NCBI GenBank assembly: GCA_038250515.1
Contig: JBBSCG010000077.1
Location: 1-5,651 of the forward strand
Direction of reading: 5' to 3'
From: JAICUY01 sp038250515
Lineage (GTDB): Bacteria; Chloroflexota; Limnocylindria; QHBO01
DNA length: 5,651 nucleotides
Position numbers and translations under genes: made by a program. This document shows, one piece after another, positions 1-5,651 of this stretch (within the stretch, counting starts at the first letter, position 1; each line of letters begins with the position of its first letter). Below the pieces are notes generated by a model. The model was not told where the DNA came from. It did not search any database and saw nothing but the letters and a program-made list of their open reading frames with translations.

Positions 1-2457
1 CAGGATCGGTCCGTCGCCGAGAAGGTGACGTACGCGTACGACCCGCACCTTGATCCGCAGCTGATCTGGTCCGGCAAGGCGGAGCACACCAGCTTCGAGG
101 TCGACACCGTCAGCCTGCACATCCACGAGCGAGTGAGCACCGAGGCGATCATGCGCGCCGTGCGCCGCGAGGAGGTCCAGCGCACCCTCTTCGCCGATCC
201 GCAGCTGTCGCCCGCGCAGGAGCTCGACTTCTACCAGCACCAGACCGATTGGGCGAATCGGCTCATTCTGGGCGACTCGCTGCTGGTGATGAACTCGCTC
301 ATCCGCCGCGAGGGAATGGCCGGCAAGGTCCAGTGCATCTACATCGATCCGCCGTACGGCGTGAACTACAACTCCAACTTCCAGCCACGGACCGATCAGC
401 GCGACGTGCGCGACGGCGATGACAAGTCACTCACCCGCGAGCCCGAGCAGATCCGCGCCTATCGCGACACCTGGAAGCTTGGCATCCACTCGTACCTGAC
501 CTACCTGCGAGACCGATTGCTCCTGGCCAAGGATCTCCTGACCGATTCCGGTTCCGTCTTCGTTCAGATCAATGCTGAGAACTCCCACATGATCCGGAGT
601 CTTCTCGATGAGATATTTGGAACTGCCAACTTTGTGGCTGCGATCCCATTCCAGAAAACCGCCGGCCTAAGCAGTCCTGTAGCTCGGGTAAATGCTCTAG
701 CGTCCGTCGCTGACTATCTGCTCTGGTATGCGAGAGAAGGGTCGAGCATGAAGTATCGGCAGCTCTACCAGCCGAAGACGGTAGGCGGGGCTGGTTCCGG
801 CCAATACACATGGATACTCGAGCCTGATGGCTCAGAGCGCCCCATGAGCAAAGAGGAGCGGGCAGCTCCCGACCTCATCGAGAACGGCTTACGAGTATTC
901 GCCGCCGATAACCTGATGTCAGCCGGATACAGCCAGAGCTTGACCGTCCCGTTCGAATACGAAGGGCGCACATTCAAGCCCTCCGCGAATAGCCATTGGA
1001 AGACGACAGTCGCCGGTCTTGAGCGGCTGGCGGCGCACGGCAGGCTCAAGGTCGTAGGCAATGGGATCTACTACAAGCGTTTCATCGATGACTTTGCGGT
1101 CTTCCCACTCACGAACGTATGGTCCGACACCAGCGCAAGCTTCGCCGATAAAACGTACGTGGTTCAGACGGTGCCGAAGGTGATTCAGCGCGCCGTCCTC
1201 ATGACGACGGATCCGGGCGATCTCGTCTTCGACCCGACGTGCGGATCGGGCACGACCGCGTACGTCGCCGAGCAATGGGGCCGACGCTGGATCACCGCCG
1301 ACACAAGCCGCGTGGCACTCGCCCTGGCGCGGCAGCGGGTGATGACCGCCAGCTACGACTGGTACGAGCTGGCCGATCGCGATCGCGGCGTGGACGGCGG
1401 CTTAGTGTACAAGACGGTGCCGCACGTGACCCTGCGCAGCATCGCGCAGGACGAGCCGCCGGAGACGGAGACGCTGTACGACCAGCCCAAGGTCGAGCGC
1501 CGCAAGACGCGTGTCTCCGGGCCCTTCACCGTCGAGCAGATTCCGAGCTTCGGCATCGAGCAGACTGCTGGCGACGGCATGGCCGCATACGATCCGGGTG
1601 CACTCGAGGAGCGGGATCGGTCCGACGACGTGCACCATCGGTCAGACGAGAACCCGGTGAGCAGCATCGGTGAATTGATCGACCTGCTCCGGATTGACGG
1701 CGTGCGGCTGCCGGGCGGGCCGCACCTCGAGTTCACCACGCTGAGCCCCAGCCTCGATGGCAGCCAGGTCCATGCCGAGGGCGAATATCCGGAAGCGGGG
1801 GAGCCGAAACGCATTGCGGTCAGCTTCGGTCCGCTGCACGGACCGGTCAGCGCGCGGCAGGTGGAGGAGGTGCTGCGCGACGTCGTCTTCCAGCCGTTCC
1901 ATGCCGTCCTGTTCGCCGGCTTCGCCTTCGACGCCGGGGCGCAGCAGTACATCCAGAACTATCGGGCGCCCAAGAATCTCCAGGTGCTGTCCGCCAACAT
2001 CGCGGCCGATGTGCTGGTGCCGGATCTCCTGAAGAACCGTCGCGGCCAGCAGTTGTTCGCCGTGTTCGGCGAGCCAGATGCACAGTTGCATCGGTCTGGG
2101 TCGGACTTCAGCGTCCAGCTGCTCGGAATGGATGTGTACGACCCGACCACCGGCGAGGTCACCTCCGCCGGGACCGATGGCGTGGCCGCCTGGTTCCTGG
2201 ACACTGACTACGACCGGCGCAGCTTCCTGGTCAGCCAGGCCTTCTTTCCCGGAGCGTCAGGTGACGCCGATCCATGGGCGCGCCTGGGACGCGCGCTGCG
2301 CGGCTGGGTGGATCCCGATGCCTTCGAGATGCTGCGCGGCACGGTCTCGTTGCCGTTCACTCGCGGCGAGCAGGGGCGCGTGGCGGTCAAGGTGATCGAC
2401 TTCCGGGGGAACGAGGCGATCAAGATCATCGAGCTGCCAGAGGACGAGTTGATTTGA
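1..2457 (+). CDS. mod: Type III-like DNA adenine methyltransferase (Mod), 5' partial
   Basis: Modification subunit of a type III-like restriction-modification system, expected to methylate adenine N6 using S-adenosylmethionine and to supply site recognition for Res. The catalytic motif IV, DPPYGVNY, is at nt 346-369. The SAM-binding motif I, DPTCGSGT, is at nt 1231-1254. Motif IV before motif I is the beta-class order known for EcoP1I/EcoP15I-type Mod proteins. Between them lies the target-recognition region, about nt 600-1170, including HWKTT and LTNVW blocks common in this family. After motif I comes a long C-terminal part (about nt 1400-2457) ending in a DTDYD...AFFPG block also typical of these proteins. 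The frame is open from nt 1 and already encodes family-like sequence around nt 25. The GTG at nt 25 has no properly spaced ribosome binding site, so the true start is probably upstream of the window. The stop is TGA at 2455-2457. A beta-class orphan methylase is less likely because res follows. Confidence 0.93.
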   Translation, partial: QDRSVAEKVTYAYDPHLDPQLIWSGKAEHTSFEVDTVSLHIHERVSTEAIMRAVRREEVQRTLFADPQLSPAQELDFYQHQTDWANRLILGDSLLVMNSLIRREGMAGKVQCIYIDPPYGVNYNSNFQPRTDQRDVRDGDDKSLTREPEQIRAYRDTWKLGIHSYLTYLRDRLLLAKDLLTDSGSVFVQINAENSHMIRSLLDEIFGTANFVAAIPFQKTAGLSSPVARVNALASVADYLLWYAREGSSMKYRQLYQPKTVGGAGSGQYTWILEPDGSERPMSKEERAAPDLIENGLRVFAADNLMSAGYSQSLTVPFEYEGRTFKPSANSHWKTTVAGLERLAAHGRLKVVGNGIYYKRFIDDFAVFPLTNVWSDTSASFADKTYVVQTVPKVIQRAVLMTTDPGDLVFDPTCGSGTTAYVAEQWGRRWITADTSRVALALARQRVMTASYDWYELADRDRGVDGGLVYKTVPHVTLRSIAQDEPPETETLYDQPKVERRKTRVSGPFTVEQIPSFGIEQTAGDGMAAYDPGALEERDRSDDVHHRSDENPVSSIGELIDLLRIDGVRLPGGPHLEFTTLSPSLDGSQVHAEGEYPEAGEPKRIAVSFGPLHGPVSARQVEEVLRDVVFQPFHAVLFAGFAFDAGAQQYIQNYRAPKNLQVLSANIAADVLVPDLLKNRRGQQLFAVFGEPDAQLHRSGSDFSVQLLGMDVYDPTTGEVTSAGTDGVAAWFLDTDYDRRSFLVSQAFFPGASGDADPWARLGRALRGWVDPDAFEMLRGTVSLPFTRGEQGRVAVKVIDFRGNEAIKIIELPEDELI
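541..1200 (+). other. Low-GC segment of mod covering the target-recognition region
   Basis: Hand counts give about 57% GC here, against about 64% at 61-540 and about 69% at 1201-1560. The segment begins just after the conserved VQINAEN stretch that follows motif IV and ends just before motif I (DPTCGSGT), so it matches the part of a beta-class Mod that reads the DNA target. Codons ending in A or T (CTA, GTA, TTA) are more frequent than in the flanks. In type III mod genes this domain is known to be exchanged between alleles. The composition shift fits such an exchange, but relaxed or different selection on a variable domain would look similar. The edges are approximate. Confidence 0.5.
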
Positions 2458-2530
2458 TCGCATTTCTGGAGTAGTGGTGAATCCACTGCTTGAGTTGATT
2501 TGATCAAGTTTCTGGGTAGCAATGAATCCA
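2446..2530 (+). repeat. Imperfect direct repeat of the mod 3' end
   Basis: Copy 1 (2446-2485) starts inside mod, at the last three codons plus stop (GAGTTGATTTGA), and continues into the gap. Copy 2 (2492-2530) starts 46 nt later. The copies share a perfect 14-base start (GAGTTGATTTGATC), then TTTCTGG, GTAG and TGAATCCA. By hand alignment 33 of 40 columns match, with two blocks of three substitutions and one single-base gap. Copy 2 is in another frame relative to mod and is not coding. No third copy is visible. It could be a scar from recombination or insertion at the mod end, a diverged tandem duplication, or a pair of protein-binding sites. Confidence 0.8.
2470..2490 (+). other. Hairpin just downstream of the mod stop codon
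   Basis: The sequence at 2470-2477 (AGTAGTGG) pairs with 2483-2490 (CCACTGCT) as an 8-bp stem with one G-U pair, around a 5-base loop (2478-2482). It begins 13 nt after the mod stop. No run of T follows, so it is not a convincing intrinsic terminator. It might protect the mod message end, attenuate read-through into fic-res, or be incidental. The equivalent position in the second repeat copy carries changes that remove this stem. Confidence 0.4.
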
Positions 2531-2560
2531 GCCGGTGATAGACTATTCCAGCTTGCCTCG

Positions 2561-2573
2561 CCTCCACAGGAGG
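2561..2573 (+). promoter_or_regulatory. fic ribosome binding site inside a small hairpin
   Basis: AGGAGG at 2568-2573 is a perfect Shine-Dalgarno, 7 nt before the ATG at 2581, and it fixes that start codon. Directly upstream, CCTCC (2561-2565) is fully complementary to GGAGG (2569-2573) across a 3-base ACA loop. The transcript could therefore fold the ribosome binding site into a 5-bp all-strong stem. This would lower translation of fic, and of res if res is coupled to it. The ribosome site is well supported. The regulatory role of the fold is inferred from complementarity alone. Confidence 0.7.
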
Positions 2574-2580
2574 ACGGGAG

Positions 2581-3603
2581 ATGAATAGTCAACGTGTCGG
2601 CGGCCGGCCAAGCCGTGCCGCACTCTACCGCCTCGTGGACGATGGGCTTGCCGACCTTGCGCGCGTGGGCGGCCTTCCGCATCCAGTCGAGGCACAGTCC
2701 ATCTGGCGAAGCATCTGGCACGAGGAGACCCACAATTCCACGGCGATCGAGGGAAACACGCTCGCACTCCGACAGGTCAAGGCGCTTCTCGAACGCGGCT
2801 TGGCGGTCGGCGACAAGGAGATGCGTGAGTACCTCGAAGTCCAGGCGTATGCCGACGCGGCCCAGTGGGTCTACGAGCAGGCATCCGGACAGGGGGACTG
2901 GGCTTCCGACCGGTGGCTGACGATAACGGAACTGCGTCAGATCCACAGGCTCGTGGTGGAGCCGGTGTGGAGCCATACGCCGCCTGAGGAGCTTCATCCG
3001 GAAGAGGGACCGGGATCGTTTCGACATCACGAAATCGCCGAGTTTCCAGGCGGCTTGAGGCCGCCAGCATTCGTGACGGTGCCTGCGCTCATCGACGATT
3101 GGCTCGCATCGGTGAACAGTGGCCCCATCGAAGGGCAGCACCTGATGGAGCACCTGGCTCGGAAGCATGTCGCGTTCGAGAGCATCCACCCATTTCGCGA
3201 CGGCAACGGTCGGACGGGACGGTTGGTGATGAACCTCCTCCTCGTGCGCCGCGGCTACCCGCCAGCCATCATCTACAACAGAGACCGATCCCGCTACATC
3301 GCGGCGCTGATTCGCGCCGAGCAACGTCGCGAATTCGGTGCGCTTGGCGAGTTGATCGCCCGTTCAGTTCGCGATGGGATTGACCGCTTCTTGCTGCCCG
3401 CCCTCGCCGGCCCACAGCGCCTCGTGCCGATCACGACGCTCGTCACGCCGGTGGTATCGCTGACCGCCCTCCGGCTCGCATCAGAGCGTGGGCGGCTCCG
3501 GGCGCAGCGGCGGAACCAACGGTGGTACTCGACACGGCAATGGGTCGACGAATACGTCGCGTCGCGCCAGTCGAGGCCTCGTCGCAAGGCCACGGCCAGC
3601 TGA
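2581..3603 (+). CDS. Fic-family AMP-transferase, class II, with C-terminal DNA-binding-like domain
   Basis: Predicted to transfer AMP (or another nucleotide) from ATP to a hydroxyl side chain of a target protein in the cytoplasm. The 340-residue product has the complete Fic motif HPFRDGNGRTGR at residues 203-214, with catalytic His203. The inhibitory motif STAIEG at residues 53-58, with Glu57, lies N-terminal to it. This is the class II arrangement, where an internal helix blocks ATP binding, so no separate antitoxin is needed. Residues 145-171 (GSFR, GGLRPP, VP) fit the target-binding flap. The last 60 residues, with RWYSTRQWVDEYV at 314-326, resemble an excisionase-like or winged helix-turn-helix. 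A winged helix at the C-terminus is known in the class II protein SoFic. The start is set by the AGGAGG 7 nt upstream. The gene lies 123 nt after mod and ends 3 nt before res. GC is about 58-62% in several rows, below most of res. The target is unknown. Confidence 0.93.
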   Translation: MNSQRVGGRPSRAALYRLVDDGLADLARVGGLPHPVEAQSIWRSIWHEETHNSTAIEGNTLALRQVKALLERGLAVGDKEMREYLEVQAYADAAQWVYEQASGQGDWASDRWLTITELRQIHRLVVEPVWSHTPPEELHPEEGPGSFRHHEIAEFPGGLRPPAFVTVPALIDDWLASVNSGPIEGQHLMEHLARKHVAFESIHPFRDGNGRTGRLVMNLLLVRRGYPPAIIYNRDRSRYIAALIRAEQRREFGALGELIARSVRDGIDRFLLPALAGPQRLVPITTLVTPVVSLTALRLASERGRLRAQRRNQRWYSTRQWVDEYVASRQSRPRRKATAS

Positions 3604-3606
3604 CCC

Positions 3607-5651
3607 ATGGCCATCGTCGTCGACCAGCCGATCATCAACGATCCCTTCGCCGAACCGACGCGGCACTATCGCTCGCGAAACGACGAGGCGGAGCGGGTGC
3701 CGGAGCGACGGCCATCCGGCTATACGCCGGGGCTGCGGACACGTGGCGGGCAGTCGAGCGTGCTCGAGGAGGAGTACGTCGAGCTGCCGGTCGTCAACGA
3801 GGTCCGCCGGCGCGTGGCGCGCTGGCGCGAAGCCGGCTATCCGGGCGCCACCCGCACAACACTTGACCTGCTCAGGCATTGGGCGCGACGCGACCGTGAC
3901 CGAAGGCTCTTCTTCTGCCAGCTGGAGGCTGCCGAGACGGCGATCTGGCTGATCGAGGGGCCGCAGCAGGATCGCGCGATCGGATCGGCCCTTGAGCAGC
4001 AGGAGGCGTACACGCGCCATTGCCTGAAGATGGCGACCGGCTCGGGCAAGACCATCGTGATGGGCATGCTCATCGCCTGGAGCCTGCTCAACAAGGCGCG
4101 CCAGCCGACGGATCGCCGTTTCAGCGATGCCGTCCTCGTTGTGTGCCCGAACCTCACGGTGAAAGAGCGACTGCGCGTCCTGCGGCCATCCGAGCCGGAC
4201 AACATCTACGAGGACTTCGATCTCGTGCCGCCAGGAACCGGAAGCGCGCTGCTGTCGGGACGCATCATGGTGACCAACTGGCACGCCTTCGCCGTGGCCG
4301 ACGACGCTCGTCGGCGGGGCGTGGTCAAGCGCGGCCGCGAGTCCCCAACTGCGTTTGCGTCGCGCGTCCTGCGCGGCGAGCTGGGCAGCAAGGGCAACCT
4401 GCTGGTGATCAACGACGAGGCGCATCACGCCTGGCGGCAGGCGCCCGCCGAGCCGCGCGAGGACCCGCCAGCGGCAGGCCGCATGGAGGCGTCGGCATCG
4501 GTCTCGGAGGAGGAGGACGAGGCTCGCGTCTGGCTCGAGGGCCTCGCCTTGGTCAACAAGGCGCGTGGCATCAACCGCGCCCTCGATCTGTCGGCCACGC
4601 CGTATTACCTCTCCGGCTCCGGGCATGCGGAGGGCGAGCCGTTCGGCTGGATCGTCAGCGACTTCAGCCTGCTCGATGCCATCGAATCGGGCATCGTGAA
4701 GGTGCCGCGCGTTCCAGTCGATGACAACTCCGGTGATCCTGATCCACGCTACCTCGACCTGTGGGAGCGGGTGAAGGGCAAGCTGCCGAAGCGTATTCGC
4801 GGGACGGCGGCCCTGGCCCGCCACGACGAACGGCTGGTGGAGGAGATTGCGGGCGCCGTGGCGACGCTGGCATCGGCTTGGAAGGACGAGTTCGACCGAT
4901 GGGCCGCGGAGGATCGCCCGGTGCCGCCGGCGATGATTGTGGTCTGCGACCAGACCGCCACCGCGGAGCGCGTCGCGGATCACATCGGCAAGGCCGGAGC
5001 GGTGCTGCCAGAGCTCGAGAACCAGCCGGATGGACCGATGCGCACGCTGCGCATCGACTCGCGCCTGCTCGAGAAGGCGGAGGAGCAGCTCGAGCCGGGA
5101 CAGACGAAAGAGAAGTTGGCCGAAGAGCTGCGCAAGATGGTGGCGACCGTCGGCAAGCCGGGCGAGCCCGGAGCATCGGTCCGCTGCGTCGTGAGCGTAC
5201 AGATGCTGTCTGAAGGCTGGGACGCGCGTAACGTGACCCAGATCCTGGGACTCCGGGCCTTCCAGTCACAGTTGCTGTGTGAGCAGGTCGTGGGTCGCGG
5301 GCTCCGCCGCTACTCGTACGACGACATGAGCGTGCCGGAATACGTCGACGTCTACGGCATCCCGTTCCAGGCCTTCCCCGTCAAGGGTGAGCGGCGTGGC
5401 TCGACCGTGGTGCCGAAGCCGCAGACCCTGGTGCAGGCGTTACGCGATCGTCGCGAGCTGGAGCTGCGGTTTCCGCGCGTGGTTGGCTATATCAGCGACG
5501 CGAAGTTCCGTATTACGGCCGACGTGGAGGCCATGCCGCGCCTGGAGATCGACCCGACACGCGACCCCTACTGGGTCAAGGTTGGCCAGCGCGGACTCGG
5601 CAAGGGCGCGGTCCACGAGCGGCGCGCCTACTACGACGCGCATCGACTGCA
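3607..5651 (+). CDS. res: Type III-like restriction subunit (Res), superfamily 2 helicase, 3' partial
   Basis: ATP-dependent restriction subunit expected to act with Mod on unmethylated DNA. The frame is open from ATG 3607 to the right edge (681 complete codons). It resembles the group I know as BPTD_3080-family restriction endonucleases. Visible in order: an N-terminal NDPFAEPTRHYR block (residues 11-22); LFFCQLEAAETAI, a Q-motif-like block just after residue 100; Walker A ATGSGKT at 143-149 with Lys148; Walker B DEAH at 270-273; motif III SAT at 329-331; motif V MLSEGWD at 533-539; and motif VI QVVGRGLRR at 560-568. Family members are usually near 950-1000 residues, so roughly the last third is missing, including the expected PD-(D/E)XK nuclease domain. 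Cleavage activity therefore cannot be judged here. There is no clear Shine-Dalgarno before ATG 3607, only 3 nt from the fic stop, so translation is probably coupled to fic. No frameshift or stop interrupts it. Confidence 0.92.
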   Translation, partial: MAIVVDQPIINDPFAEPTRHYRSRNDEAERVPERRPSGYTPGLRTRGGQSSVLEEEYVELPVVNEVRRRVARWREAGYPGATRTTLDLLRHWARRDRDRRLFFCQLEAAETAIWLIEGPQQDRAIGSALEQQEAYTRHCLKMATGSGKTIVMGMLIAWSLLNKARQPTDRRFSDAVLVVCPNLTVKERLRVLRPSEPDNIYEDFDLVPPGTGSALLSGRIMVTNWHAFAVADDARRRGVVKRGRESPTAFASRVLRGELGSKGNLLVINDEAHHAWRQAPAEPREDPPAAGRMEASASVSEEEDEARVWLEGLALVNKARGINRALDLSATPYYLSGSGHAEGEPFGWIVSDFSLLDAIESGIVKVPRVPVDDNSGDPDPRYLDLWERVKGKLPKRIRGTAALARHDERLVEEIAGAVATLASAWKDEFDRWAAEDRPVPPAMIVVCDQTATAERVADHIGKAGAVLPELENQPDGPMRTLRIDSRLLEKAEEQLEPGQTKEKLAEELRKMVATVGKPGEPGASVRCVVSVQMLSEGWDARNVTQILGLRAFQSQLLCEQVVGRGLRRYSYDDMSVPEYVDVYGIPFQAFPVKGERRGSTVVPKPQTLVQALRDRRELELRFPRVVGYISDAKFRITADVEAMPRLEIDPTRDPYWVKVGQRGLGKGAVHERRAYYDAHRL

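Noticed and set aside
25..27. GTG at nt 25 as the mod start codon
   Set aside because: The frame is open to nt 1, and the only purine-rich stretch (GAGAAGG) abuts the GTG with no spacing. The protein is already family-like at this point, so the start is most likely upstream of the window.
2489..2508. Inverted repeat CTTGA/TCAAG in the mod-fic gap
   Set aside because: The arms are only 5 bp around a 10-base loop, which is easily found by chance in AT-richer DNA. Only the inner TTGATCAA palindrome is mentioned, as a weak operator candidate.
2470..2510. Intrinsic terminator after mod
   Set aside because: The hairpin is real by pairing, but no T-run follows its 3' arm, and the downstream genes are co-oriented, so it is listed only as a hairpin.
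2495..2550. Sigma-70-type promoter for fic (TTGATT or TTGATC as -35)
   Set aside because: No acceptable -10 hexamer lies 16-18 nt downstream of either candidate. The best positions match the consensus poorly.
2257..3324. Minus-strand open frame of 355 codons across the end of mod, the gap and most of fic
   Set aside because: It crosses two well-supported genes and an intergenic gap. Its repeated DQINSSSG stretch is just the reverse reading of the direct repeat at 2446-2530.
4020..4724. Plus-strand open frame of 234 codons overlapping res in another frame
   Set aside because: It overlaps the Walker A to motif III part of res. Its product is low-complexity Arg/Ala/Gly-rich, as expected of an out-of-frame reading of GC-rich coding DNA.
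3481..4983. Long open frame on the minus strand (500 codons) opposite fic and res
   Set aside because: It lies antisense to a frame with clear Fic and helicase motifs. Its product is rich in Arg, Leu, His and Asp with no recognisable domain. Such frames are common opposite GC-rich genes.

Overview
The window holds most of a type III-like restriction-modification locus, all on the + strand: a DNA methyltransferase gene (mod, 5' end outside the window), a complete Fic-family AMP-transferase gene, and a helicase/restriction subunit gene (res, 3' end outside the window). The coding DNA is GC-rich (60-70% in most 60-base rows, hand-counted, locally above 80% in res), with strong G/C third-position preference. 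This suggests a high-GC bacterium such as an actinomycete, Chloroflexota or a proteobacterium. Nothing here fixes the phylum, and no rRNA, tRNA, transposase, integrase or CRISPR array is present.

Layout. 1-2457: mod, open at the left edge, with beta-class motif order (DPPY near nt 346, then DPTCGSGT near nt 1231). Its central target-recognition region has lower GC than its flanks. 2458-2580: the only intergenic gap, AT-rich (about 43% GC at 2461-2520). It carries an imperfect direct repeat of the last codons of mod, a hairpin just after the mod stop, and a perfect Shine-Dalgarno that lies inside its own small hairpin. 2581-3603: fic, a class II Fic protein with an intact catalytic motif, an intact N-terminal inhibitory motif and a probable C-terminal DNA-binding domain. 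3607-5651: res, starting 3 nt after the fic stop, with all main superfamily 2 helicase motifs. The nuclease domain expected at its C-terminus lies beyond the right edge.

How the genes could work together. Mod would recognise a short asymmetric site and methylate adenine, protecting the host. Res would use ATP on unmodified sites and cut. The tight fic-res junction and the structured mod-fic gap suggest that fic and res form a translational unit that can be controlled apart from mod. The Fic protein may be a second, toxin-like defence layer or a regulator of the cassette. Its C-terminal domain could bind the repeat-bearing gap upstream of its own gene. The three gene identities are well supported by motifs. 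The functional link between Fic and the restriction system is inference.
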